From positions 5,294,571-5,358,570 of the forward strand of contig CAIIXF020000011.1 in assembly GCA_903813345.2 (NCBI GenBank): a DNA stretch of 64,000 nucleotides, written 5' to 3'. Source of the stretch: Owenia fusiformis (Eukaryota; Annelida; Polychaeta; Sabellida; Oweniidae). The position numbers and the translations under genes are program-made. The notes beneath the pieces were generated by a model that did not search any database, was not told the origin of the DNA, and saw only the letters and a program-made list of their open reading frames with translations. Below, piece after piece: positions 33,049 through 44,600 of this stretch. The stretch's first letter is position 1, and every line of letters begins with the position of its first letter.

Positions 33049-36000
33049 TTAGCAACACCCTCCAGATTTTGGTTGTTCTACTTGGTCGTCATCCACGACC
33101 ATAACACTACGCCTCGTAGAGTTGCCGCCTCGAGTTGGGCCTGTGGGTTTGGTTAAATCATCACCAGATTTGTCCATCATTGCTGAAAGGATTAAAAGGC
33201 AATTTTGAGGTTACACTGTAAAGCAAAATGTCTATAGTATGATTGCCCTATCTTTTCAAGGCATTCTCCATTTTAATATTAACCTCTTGACTACCCAGGA
33301 TGACTAGATTTCTCGTCACCTCAGAAATGACCTTGAAACCCAGAGGGCCGAGAAAGTCTGTCTTAAAATTTTTCACAAAAACTGCTCTTATTTGAACAAT
33401 TTTCTTCCAATTTACACAAAAATTGTTTTAAAACGTGTAGAAATGATCTCTGCCATCTAATTTTACTAAGTTGAGCATCTTAAGTTGTATAGGTATATAG
33501 TAAATTGTCAAAAGGTGGCAAAAATGAAAAAATTCTCTGGTTTCAACCGATTTTAGAGCCTTGGATTCAAGAGGTTAAAATCATCTGTGCCCTTAATTAC
33601 TTTCAACTTAAATATGCTGACTTTTTTCATACAAAAGAGGATATAATACTACAATGGGACCTTTCATTATTTCATTTCAAACAATGTGCGAAAATTATTT
33701 TCTGTACATCAATGAGATGTGCATGAGAATTTGCACTTTTGATACATAAAAAAAGCAAAATATTTTAATTTTTTCTTACTGAACTAAAAATTTGTATTTT
33801 TGCTGTATGTTCAACTTTACAAATGTAATAATCAGTCTCGTTCAAGCCAATGTGACCCCATATGCCTCTCCACCATTGGGTTGAAGTAAACAATGAGATA
33901 TCCAGAGAGTTGTTGCAAGACTAAAATATTGCTTTATTGATACTCACATTTGCTTATATCTAAGAAAAGTTCTTCTATTCCTTTGTTGAGCTTAGCTGAT
34001 GTGTGAAAATGTTTGGCTCCAACTGAGGCTGCATATCTGAAACATATATGTAAAACCCATAAACATGAGAGAAAAGGGTATCCTTTCTCCAAAGAGGATA
34101 TTACTATACAGAATGTTCTACCCTGGACAAAACAAGGAGATGAACATTTTGGTAAATATTTCCCAAATTGGTCAATGCTTGATCAAAGAAGGGATCTTGG
34201 TTTCTAATTCTCCTTGCATTTTTCAATCCCTTCATAACATTCATACTGGATTTTGTAAGATTCAAATAATATACTACATATAATCTATAAATACATTTTC
34301 TAAATATTATCAAACATAAAGGAGTATTCCACCCAAGTATTTTCTGTTTTTAATCAATTTCAATTCTTTAATAATCATCAAAAATACAATGCATTCAATA
34401 CACAGTGCTTACAGGCAAGTCATCAGTACAAGTTTGAACAAGGCAATAATAAGCAAATATTTCATTCTATGGAGGGCAATACCTGTTCATCTTTCAATGA
34501 TTTTTGCAGCATGTATTGCCCGCAGCCCGAAGGGCGAGGGAAATACATGCTGCAAAAATCATTGAAAGTGCAACAGGTATTGCCCGAACATAGAATGAAA
34601 TATTTGTTTTATTATATCATTGCTAGACATTCACTTTGTATGTGCCTATTGAGTCCATGACGAATACTTTGCAGACTGTAACTCTTGTAATATTCCCCAT
34701 CCTTCGTTCGCAGTTCAAGAAAAAAATCCTCTAAAATTCCATCCAGAACGATTTTATCGATAGATTTAACGTCTATTTCGATATCTTTTTCGTCCACATA
34801 ACACTTGAAACTGTTCAAAGACGTTTCCGTTGATTTAATGGTGTTTTTAGAATGCACATCCCTCAAGATGTCGTTCTTTTCATCGGAATTCAGACTTTTA
34901 AATTTTTTTCCGTCTGCCATTTTAATGCACGTCACAACCGTACTGGACGAAACGGGACGATTCAGAATTCCCGGGCGGGCAATACGCCGGGCAATACGTC
35001 TTTTATAATTCAAAAATTAAGGGAGGTGTGAAATACGCTTTGGTATTTTTGATCACATGGTACTGAATTAGCCAATCAAATGACACAAATTCTAGCAATG
35101 ATATAATAACATGCAAAATGTCACCACCTGCCATCTGTTAAAGATCCCGAACTCTGAACACCAAACACAGCGCCCTAACCATCGAACACCATCCATAAAA
35201 AAATGGAGACTAAAAAAAAAAAATGTCACCATCATGAAAAAATGCTTTAAGTACTCACGATTCCGCCTCTTGAACAGTGACGTGTCTATCTTTTTCTAAA
35301 TCTATTTTGTTTCCAGCTATGCATAAACATATATCATTTCCCAACATTTTCTTTAGTTCTTTAACCCAGTTTTTAACCTGGAAAAAAAAAGGTTCACCAA
35401 AATGTACACTTTTCACGCATAGGCTTAATTTTAAAATGATCTTAAATAGTTGATTTTATTTTATTCCGTTCAACTCTATTTGAGCTATATTTTCTTCAGA
35501 TTTCTGGGTTAGATCATGGGGTTTCAAGATCATACAAATTGTTTACATATTTATAATCATTAAATTATTATAAAACAAACATTTCAAAATATTTCATCTT
35601 ATGACTTCAATAAAAAATGTTGCGTAAATAACAAAATTACGTATTCTTAGTTTTGACAAAAATATATTACACGCACCCTATGAAATGAGTCTTCGTCTGT
35701 GATGTCATAAACTAAAATTGCACCATTACTGTCTCTGTAATAAATAGGACCTAATGCGTGGAATCTTTCTTGGCCAGCTGTATCCTAAAAAGTAGAAAAC
35801 AAACAAATAAATCATTACATTTCATATTTCATTACATTTCATAAATCATTACATTTCACATTAAATTACATAGTGGGTGTAATGTTACAACTACAGTAAA
35901 ATTTTAAATGTTAGGAACTACTTTGAATTTAAAAAATAAGCAATCAAATGATTATATTGCAACAGTATATAATAAAATAGAAACATATGTACTTGTCCTA

Positions 36001-39000
36001 ACTTTTGTATATTTCAGATAGTTATGTATAATGTGCAGTAGAGCTGTGGCCTTTTGTAATTTAGGGAGTTTCAGCCATGTTAATTTTTCAGAAAATAACA
36101 TGGCAGAGAAGCATCAAAATATAAGAGGGCACAGACATGATAGCTAAACTACAAAACAAACTAAAATATACAAAAGTTAGGACATGTATAAATGTTTCTA
36201 TTTTTACATATACTGCTTCAATATCGTCCTTTGATTGCTTATTTTTTAAATTCAAAGTAGTTACTAACATTTAAAATTTAACTGTAGTTACTACTAGTTC
36301 AAGTAAAGTTCAACTGTTTGAACCATAGAACTAATTCGAGATGTTTAATGCAGAGTGCTATATAGTGGCTGAATAAATATGAAGCAAATGCATACCTGTA
36401 ACATTTCAAATCTCCCTTAAGATGATTTCTTTTGTTTGTACAGTAAAACCTGTCTTAATGAACACCTCTCTCTAGTGAACACTGTGTTTAGTGAACAGCA
36501 CTTCAAAACACATTTTATACATTAACGCCTGTATAAAATACCATCTCGGGAGAAAACACCTACCTACAGCGAACACTTTTTGTGGCTCGATAGGTGTTCA
36601 TTTCATACAGGTTTTACTATTTGTTTTTTAAATTTCCTCAAGATATTATTTTCATGGTTCTCTCAATGTTGACAAAATAAATATAATCTATAAAAAAAAC
36701 TGTCAACTTACCCATATTGCTAAATTTACTCTTTTACCATTGATGTTCAGTTTTTTGTTCAGGAACGATGCCTGAAAAGCAGAAAAAAAAATGTTTTCAC
36801 TCGAGGGATTCATTAGGCAGGTCATTTAATCCATAACAAATAAATAGTACCATGGGAGCTGGACTCACATGGTGTTGCTCAAAAGTGAATGATGGCTAAA
36901 ATGGCAGAAAATGAAAAAAAAAAGATATAATTTTTTGCTGATTTTTGTAACAAAATTATTTCATACAACTACTCTTTACAGTGACAAGGGTTTTTTACAA
37001 TGCAGGACACCTGAAATTATTTGTAAAGCTAGGAAATGGACCAAAGGTGAATTTCAAGTGACAAAAATGGCAACCATTTTGAAAACAAGAACACAAATGT
37101 GTACAAAATGTCCCTACCAAGTGGTGATACCGTGAAATGGTTATCCTGAAAATGAGTAGACAAGACTTTACCAACACAATTTGAGGATGGAAAATCCAAA
37201 GTGGCCACCTTAAAATTTACCTAGAATGCCAAAAATTTAGCCAGTTCTAGATTTTCATACTAAGAGCCACCCCTGAAAATATGAAATTGATCCGTCACAC
37301 AGTTAACCAGAAAACATGTAAACAAGACTTTACAAACAAGATTTCAGGATGGAAAATCCAAAATGGCTGCCTTGACATTTACCCAGAATGTCAAAAAACT
37401 AATCTGTTTGTAGATTTTCATACTAAGAATCATCCCTGAAAATATGAAATTGATCTACCAAACGGTTCACCTGAAAACGGGTAGACAAGACTTTACTGAC
37501 AAGATTTTAGGACAGAAAATCCAAAATGGCTGCCTTAACATTTACGCAGAATGCAAAAAAACTAATCAGATGTAGATCTTCATACGAAGAATCATCCCTG
37601 AAAATTTGAAATTGATCTATCAAACCGTTCACCTAAAAACGCGTAAACAAGACTTTACAGGCAAGATTTTAAGACGGAAAATCCAAAATGGCTGCCTTAA
37701 CATTTACCCTGAATGCATAAAAACTAATCAATTGTAGATTTTCATACTAAGAATCATTCCTGAAAATTTGAAATTGATCTACCAAACAGTTCACCTGAAA
37801 ACGAGTAGACAAGACTTTACAGACAAGATTTTAGGACGGAAAATCCAAAATGGCTGCCTTGACATTTACCCAGAATGCCAAAAAACTAATGAGATCTAGA
37901 TTTTTATACTAAGAATCATTCCTGAAAATTTGAAATTGATCCACCAAACGGTTCACCTGAAAACGCGCAGACAAGACTTCACAGACAAGATTTTAGGACC
38001 GAAAAATCCAAAATGGCCGACAATTAAAAAGTCCTTATGAGTTTTTGCTGATTTCTTTTTACAAAATTATCACATATAACTACTGTTAACAATAAAGTAG
38101 GCTTTAAAAACAAAGTACATCTGAAATTATTTATAAAGCTACTAAATAGTTAAAGTATGAAAACTCAAAAACACCATTCAATATGATACAAAGTATTATC
38201 ACGCGCTAACTTTTCTTAAGACATTCAAAATGGCTGACATGATTGAGCTAGCAGGTCCAAAACCTAATCAGATCTAGAATGAAGTGAGCTGAACAAGATG
38301 TTAAAGTTTTAAAAGCAACTGTGAAGCAGTTTTTCTTAAAGTTTGCAGACAAGGATTTTAGCATTTGACTTCAAAATGGCCGACAGGAAGTAGGTTTCGA
38401 GTTAAATTTTTTTCATCCACATCTATAGGCACTCATAAGTTATCCCTGAAAATTTGAAGGTGATATCTGTAGCGGTTTTGGAGAAAACTCCCGGACGTAC
38501 GGACGGACGGACAGACGGACGGACGGACAGACGGACAAACGGACGGACTGACAGTCGGACGCGCCTAGGCCGACAATATGGCCCCACACAATGTGGTGGG
38601 GACATAATAGGTGAACTTAAGAACCAGGAGTCATAGGGGAGTTATCTGTGCGAAATTTCGGTTTAGTCAGGGGGGAGGGTGCGTCGTGCGATTGTGGCAT
38701 AAAAAAGCCCTTTATTTCATATACATGTAACTCCTTAAAGGCAAAGAAACGTTGCCATGAATTTTACAATTTTTCAGGTGTGAAGAATAAGCGTCACATT
38801 CAGCTTAAATCAAATAATATAATCCTGCACTGTATTAAGAGTGTAAGATGTTGGAAGCAATCTATCTGTAGGCCTATACAATCATGTACATTTACATGTA
38901 ATGTATCTCTATCACTTCATTCCCTTGATGTAACTTTGTAGGACAACTACAATTAATGATGTTGGACCCTTAGCTAATCCCAAGTTTGATTCTCCATTAA

Positions 39001-41268
39001 TGAAAAAGGTAGACCCAAAAACTCCTTGTATGCCCACCATTGTTTAGGCTTATTTCTAAATTTCCAAATCCAAAAGCAGGATGAAACAAGAGATCATTTA
39101 AAAAAAATGAAGGCGATGTTTGCAGTGTTGTAATGAATTGTATTGATAAATAGGGATGCTTTCTTTTAACGCGGTTGTAATTTACTGAACGGCAAAAGTA
39201 GAAAAAAATCTGAACATTTTGAACTGATTAAGATCTTTAAATTGTGAAGGTCTGAGTACCTGGACCTCTTAGAAAACATCCAAACATATCAAAAAGTGAA
39301 GATGGGTCAATTTGATTCTCATTCTCCGAAGATATTTATAAAATAGTTAAATGTTCAGAGTTTTTTTTAATGCTGTAAATTGTTCACAATTATAAATCGA
39401 GAAGTCGCTCGATTTCTTTCGTATTTAGGAAATCATGTTGCCGAAAATCAGTGCACCCTTTTCACGGAGTTGTAATAAAATGAGCGTGTGTTACCGTGTG
39501 TCTACTTAGCAGTTTGTTCTATGTCATCCCTCCTGCAAGGTTACATTGTGGAACTCAGCCAAACACGACACTGAACTTAGGCAGTATTCTGGGGTTATAA
39601 AATCTTAATCGTAAAAATTTCCCATTTCTTCTTCTTCTGCAGCCCCTTGGAGAGTTCCGGAATAGAACAAAGTAGCGAACGTTGCGATCTTTCAACTTTA
39701 GTTCGTTGTTTTTCACCACTTTATGTGTTGTGTTTTCATTAGGAGGCGGTTTTATTTGAATGCATCATTTCAGGTCTTTATGAATCAATAGATCAATAAG
39801 CAGACTAAAAATACAATTTAGCAGTTTCTTTCATTGCGTACTGGGCCTGTTAGGCATGAAATACAATTTAGCAGTTTTGTTTGTTGCGTAATTGGGCCTT
39901 CTATAATCAGTAGCAAATGCTCGGAAAACATTTTCCAAAATATTTACTTCCGTTTTCCTTGAAGACATGGTTGGGTGACACGTCATTAAGTCACATGATC
40001 AATACAGTAACTAGTCACGTGATCAGACACATGTCAGGTGTCAGTCACGTGAGCTTTCAAAATGGACGACCTAAATTTCCAAAAATTCTGCTAAGATCAA
40101 CATCGACATGTTGTTGCCTTCATTGTCGTGTTTGGCTGCGTTCCACAATGTAACCTAGCAGGAGGGATGACATAGAACAAACTGCTAAGTAGACACACGG
40201 TAACATTTCATTATCTCGTTATTTTCACCAGATGAACTTATGCCAAGAATTTCTACTCAGTCTTTAAAAACCTTTCGACCCTACAACTTGCTTGCCAAAG
40301 AAATCTTGACACCCAGTAAGTCGTAGGGTCAAACAGTCGTAGGAATGGTTTTTAGTACATTCAATAGTCTAGTTGTAAATATTTGCTAAAACTTGCTTGC
40401 CTCAAACACCCTCATCCAAGCGTGTCCCGGTTAAAGAGAAATTCACACTTTTGTAAAAAACAATTGAAGAACAGCATAATAGAAAGTCAAATACAAAATT
40501 GATTTGCGCCCAAAATAGTTTGGGTAATGATTCCCGTCACTACCATGCATTTGTCCCCAAAGCAAGGTTCCTGGTGGACAGTGGTAGCAGGCGTACATAT
40601 TTCCTGCAAAGGGAGAAAGGTATGCTTTTCATATGTTTTTAAATCACCTTGTAACAAAATCAATATTGTGTCTAGCTTGCAGAATTGTTTAAAATGAATA
40701 TAAATATGTTAGACTCGCGCACCCATCCTTCGTAAAATTCGATTTACTCGCGCACACGTCATTTTGCGAGACACAAAAGTGCGAATTTCTCTTTAACCGG
40801 GACACGCTTGGATGAGATATTTGGTGAATTAGATCGTCTTCAGACATTGATGGTACGGGACAAGTTTCACAGAGATACAAAATCTTAAAACATGTAAAAA
40901 GTGTGATTACAAGCCTCAAGCGAAAGAAAATGCGAATCACTCGCGCACACGTCATCCATGAAGTCACGTGACAGACTATACCCAGGGTGTCAAATTTTGA
41001 ATGACATTGGCTGACAGAAATTGCCTAATTTTACAAAATATCCAACCTTTCCAAAAACAATTTTCAGATGATTTCAGAAATCTGAACAACAACATTATTC
41101 GCATATGACAACGAAAAACGATTTAGATTGACTCACCTGTAATGTTGTGAGATGTTTATCGTTGAATTTGTTTTCTACGTATCTGAGAACCAGTGATGTT
41201 TTTCCAACGCAACCCTCTCCAAGAAGCACAACTTTGAAGGAGAAATTGCGGCCCCCGCCGGCAGCCAT
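33049..41268 (-). CDS. rab21: Rab21 small GTPase
   Basis: Exons 41268-41137, 36771-36712, 35784-35677, 35377-35259, 34036-33948 and 33182-33049 join in phase to 213 aa. The human protein is 225 aa; the difference is mainly a shorter glycine/alanine stretch at the N-terminus. P-loop GEGCVGKT is at 17-24, WDTAGQE at 64-70 (catalytic Q69), GNKIDL at 122-127 and TSAK at 152-155. It ends GGCC, with cysteines 212 and 213 for double geranylgeranylation. The G-domain is close to vertebrate RAB21 ([38 protein letters not shown]). Rab21 acts on early endosomes in cargo and integrin traffic. All key residues are intact. Its start ATG is 387 bp from the divergent TBC1D15 ATG. Introns carry many repeat insertions, mostly in intron 1 (36772-41136). 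Confidence 0.97.
33279..33578. mobile_element. TTAA MITE, family TTAACCTCTTGA, copy 1
   Basis: Begins TTAACCTCTTGACTACCCAG and ends CAAGAGGTTAA. It is the reverse-orientation relative of the copy at 55246-55546 (shared GAAACCAGAGAATTTTT and TACACAAAAATTGTTTTAAA stretches). TTAA at both ends suggests piggyBac-type transposition. It lies between exons 6 and 5 of rab21. Confidence 0.8.
34447..34610. repeat. Hairpin element in rab21 intron 4
   Basis: Arms of about 70 bp (AAATATTTCATTCTATG..., GGGCAATACCTGTT..., AATGATTTTTGCAGCATGTA) face their reverse complements across a GC-rich loop (GCAGCCCGAAGGGC). No ORF. Form and loop resemble the hairpin at 52570-52739, though the arms differ. Confidence 0.8.
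34612..35108 (-). mobile_element. Small TIR element with a Crypton-like recombinase N-terminal fragment
   Basis: Ends TATATCATTGCTAGA and TCTAGCAATGATATA are inverted. On the - strand the element encodes 102 residues from the ATG at 34920 ([10 protein letters not shown]) to a stop next to the left end (34612); an in-frame ATG at 35013 would add 31 arginine-rich residues. The stretch [14 protein letters not shown] to [14 protein letters not shown] matches the pattern of the N-terminal DNA-binding part of Crypton tyrosine recombinases and their ZMYM/QRICH1 relatives (by pattern memory, not a search). The catalytic part is absent, so the copy is an internally deleted, non-autonomous derivative. 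Confidence 0.6.
35111..35196 (-). repeat. Interspersed GGTGGT-rich repeat, copy 2
   Basis: The reverse complement of the element described at 949-1033: starts ATGCAAAATGTCACCACCTG and ends in ACCATCCAT. It abuts the Crypton-like element. Confidence 0.6.
35885..36297. repeat. 410-bp palindrome in rab21 intron 2
   Basis: Arms of about 130 bp (35885-36014 and 36163-36297) share GTTACAACTACAG..., GAATTTAAAAAATAAGCAAT and GTCCTAACTTTTGTATATTT in inverted order, around 150 bp of unique sequence. No ORF or splice signals of note. Confidence 0.8.
36439..36620. mobile_element. MITE with CAGTAAAACCTGT ends, copy 1
   Basis: Left TACAGTAAAACCTGTCTTAA and right ACAGGTTTTACTA are inverted; inner GTGAACAC and GTGTTCAT motifs repeat. 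The CAGT(T)AAAACCT end is common in mariner-like MITEs. A sibling lies at 47512-47693. Confidence 0.7.
37127..38035. repeat. About 162-bp satellite-like tandem array in rab21 intron 1
   Basis: Five to six units of about 160-164 bp, each with GACAAGACTTTACAGACAAG, GGAAAATCCAAAATGGC and CTGAAAATTTGAAATTGATC. The last unit runs into diverged relatives (AAAATGGC at 38228 and 38375) and then the GGAC block. Unit order and spacing are regular, and divergence between units is moderate. Confidence 0.85.
38440..38612. repeat. GGAC microsatellite block with palindromic tail
   Basis: CTGAAAATTTGAAGGTGATA, then a run of GGACGGAC/GGACAGAC (about 38496-38562), then CCCCACACAATGTGGTGGGG, a hairpin. The lead-in repeats part of the 162-bp unit upstream, so both may belong to one interspersed element. 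ORFs across the block are artefacts. Confidence 0.7.
39491..40203. mobile_element. 713-bp TIR element with about 100-bp inverted ends
   Basis: TTACCGTGTGTCTACTTAGC and its reverse complement start nearly identical ends of about 100 bp each (they include ATGTCATCCCTCCTGC and GCCAAACACGACA). The interior has no transposase. It is a non-autonomous DNA transposon in rab21 intron 1. Confidence 0.8.
40411..40816. mobile_element. 406-bp TIR element
   Basis: CTCATCCAAGCGTGTCCCGG with TTAAAGAGAAATTC forms an inverted end of about 45 bp, mirrored at 40773-40816. The interior has a TCGCGCAC motif repeated and no ORF. Confidence 0.75.
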
Positions 41269-41655
41269 ATTGAACAATTGTTGGATGCGAACAATAAAAT
41301 AGTATCTACTTTTGCCTTGGATATTTGCTGTTTTTCGAAACAATTTATATTATGGCAGTAATATAGCAAAATGTAAAATATTTTATGTCAATGTTTTTCA
41401 ATATGGCGAGTCATATGAGGAAGTAACGCGTTTTCTCGCGAGAATTGTCGAGGCTTGAGCTTATGACATGAACAAATTTCAATTTATTTATACTTTTTTA
41501 TGATGTTTAAATTACTGTTTGATAATATTTGATCAATTATCTCAATCAATTAGATTATTGACATCATGAATTAAATCATATTTTGGCTTATTATGCATTT
41601 GAATTTAATCATTTTGTAAAGAAGGAGGGGCATATGACGTCATACCAAAACAAAA
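41269..41655. promoter_or_regulatory. Shared divergent promoter of rab21 and TBC1D15/17
   Basis: 387 bp separate the two start codons. A TCTCGCGAGA palindrome lies at 41434-41443. This element is known from many bidirectional, TATA-less vertebrate promoters. TGACGTCA (CRE) lies at 41635-41642, 13 bp before the TBC1D15 ATG. The rab21 start sits in ATATGGCTGCC and the other in AAAATGGCCC, both near the YY1 core. No TATA box. The transcription starts are not visible from sequence. Confidence 0.75.
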
Positions 41656-44600
41656 ATGGCCCAGTCTGAAGTTCGGGTAAACTTAATATTTTCTTTTATT
41701 CTAAATTTCTCAACGTCTCTTTGTCCTTAACATAATATTAAAATCGCGTATGTTACATTATTATATAAAGATCGTAAATGTTTATCAATCAGTCTTATAT
41801 TTCTTGTATGTTGAGAAGTAAAGGAGTGTCAACAAATGTGAAAAATATTTTTCTGATTGAATTGATTCAACATGTCAGTAAATGGGGCTTGATTAGCTTC
41901 AGTTGTGACTATGAATCATGACATCTGGTGATACTAAGGTTACATAATGCAATCCCTCCAAATACAAATCATACATTTAGAATGCCGCCTAGACAAGTAT
42001 TTCAGGTAGGGTCAGTACACATACATGTACATCACAGAAATTGTAGAATGAATTGAATCGTTTCACTAAATGGGACCAAGGACACACATGTACATGTAAC
42101 AGGATCTAATCAACCGGTGCACAAATTGCTGATTTAAAATAGTGGGAAATGTATATTGATTATGATTTCAGACGAGCCTTGATCAGGAGGTGCTTTACGA
42201 GAAAGATGGAGTATTTCTCCACACAACGATTTCTTCAGCAGAAAATGACGATACATTGATACCTGGGAGATTATTTCTCATAAAAAGGGTAAGCATTTTG
42301 TTGTCACAAAAACTGTGAATGAATGATGTTGAAGAGGAGGAAATTACCAAGAATTCAAAAATAAATTTTAAAGATGAACCCCCAGAGGTTGAATTCTGGG
42401 ATATTCCCCAACCATGTCATGGTGAAAGCAGGCTAAAATTTTTATCCTTTGCAAAAGTCCAGACTTTTTAATATACTCTTTAATAAGAGATATGTCAAAT
42501 TCTATTCACAATAGTAAAAAAATCATGGCATTAGGGGATGCATCAAAAGTTCGATGTCGGATCGGAAACTAAATAAATCTAGTTTTGACTTTGACCCCCT
42601 CCCCCCAAAACTAAATACCATGAAAGTTGATCGCTGAGAATTTAAAAAATGATTGCTAAACACGATCTAGTTTTTGTTAATTCCTATCGTAATTTGGGGT
42701 TTGACCCCCCCCCTAACTGCTTTATTTAGTTTTCTATCTGACATCACACTTTACCCATTACTGTCTGTCTTATAAGGGATTCAAAGCTTAAAAAAGGTCA
42801 ATTAAACCAGCATCAAACTGTAAATTCATTGTCGATAGTCAGAGGCTTGGTGAGGAATTAGAGTATTGATTGAAAAGAGTATTTTTATACTCAAAATGAC
42901 CTTTGTAACTGTATATATACGTTACATGTATCATTATTTTAAGTAAATGTAGCCAAAACAGATGGTTACATATCATCTTAATAACCATACATACTGTACA
43001 TGTATTTTGCATCATACAGTACTTCCCATATAAACACATGCATATACATGTACATGTATAATCTGTTTCAAGTTAAGGTTCACCAGCAGTGTCATTATTA
43101 TTGAAATATATATAGTATTAAATAGATTAAAATTCCTCAATTCACTAACCTTTTATAGCATTACTATCTAGCTTTCGACAACTCCTGTTGCCTTTCTCAA
43201 GATGTCTGAATTTGGCGGGAAACTGGTAGATTTGACCTTGACTTGATCTTTGACCTAGCAACCTCAAGTAGACTCGGGGAAACCTTATATCCTAAGTCTC
43301 TGTTAAGTTCAGGTTTATATTTATGAATATGTATCGCTTCCTTTATCTTTCGATCAAAGTATTTAGACTCTGAGTCAATAATTCTATAATCCCAGTTTAT
43401 CTTATGCGCTTCATCAAATGAATGTTGAGCGATTGCTGACTTATCTGGGTTAAATCTTAAGGCGTCTCTGTGTTCTTTTATTCTAGTTCCTATGGCTCTC
43501 CCTGTCTCTCCTATATACTTCTTATCACAATCAGAGCACTGGATTTCATATATGACTCCGGACTTAAGGTCCTTGGGAGTGGGGTCTTTGGGTGCAACTA
43601 ACGCTTGTTTGATAGTTTTCACTGATTTGAAACAAGTCTTGACTCCAATGTCTTGAAAAACACGTTGAAGTTTGGGAGCGATCGAACTCACATAGGGAAG
43701 AACTACCTTAATATCCCTATCGTCACTGTCTCTAGCAGGATCCTGTTGCCTAACTGTGTGATTCTGAGCTTGGTTTAACATCCAAGATGGATAACCACAA
43801 CGGGCTAATGCTTTATTAATATGGGTTTTCTCTGCTTCTAGCTCTGCGGGATTTGTAATAATTTCATTGGCTCTCTTGTGTAAAGTCTTAACTATTCCTT
43901 TCTTTGTTGAAAGTGGGTGATGTGAATCAAATTTTAAATATAAATCAGTGTGTGTGGGTTTTCTATACACACTAATGGACAAAGATCTATCCTCCTTAAT
44001 TTCAGTGACTGTATCTAAAAATGGCAACTTCCTATCTTTTAAAGCTTCAGTTGTGAATTTTATATCTGAGTCTACTGAATTGATAAAGTCTGTGAACTCT
44101 TGGACGAACTCTTCCTGTATAACTACCCAAGTGTCATCCACGTATCTCTTCCAAATGCGTGGTGGGTGCGGTGCTGAACTTAAAATCTTCTGTTCTAAAT
44201 GTTCCATATATAAGTTGGCAATTATTGGAGACACTGGTGATCCCATAGCTGCTCCATGGCACTGACTATATATTTCGTTTTTGAACGTGAAATATGTTGT
44301 ATTTAAAGTTCTAGCTAACAAATCACCTATGTGTTCTGGCGTTAATTTAGTCCTATCTGCTAACTTATTGTCTTTCTTGAGATTACTCACTATGATGGGA
44401 ACAACTGATCCCTGCTGCATGCGCCTATTTTAGATTTGAAGATAAGGTTGCACCAAGTTGAGAACCTGTTTTAAACAATCTGAAAATCTAAACATTTAGA
44501 TTTTTTGAATTCTTTTCTTCAGTCCAATTTTTTCAGAAAGTGTTAAATTAGCTGTTTTAAAAAATTTAATCCAGTACAGGATTTTTATAATTTATATGAA

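Noticed and set aside
38423-38636. Arg/Asp/Gly-rich ORFs on both strands
   Set aside because: Produced by the GGAC microsatellite.
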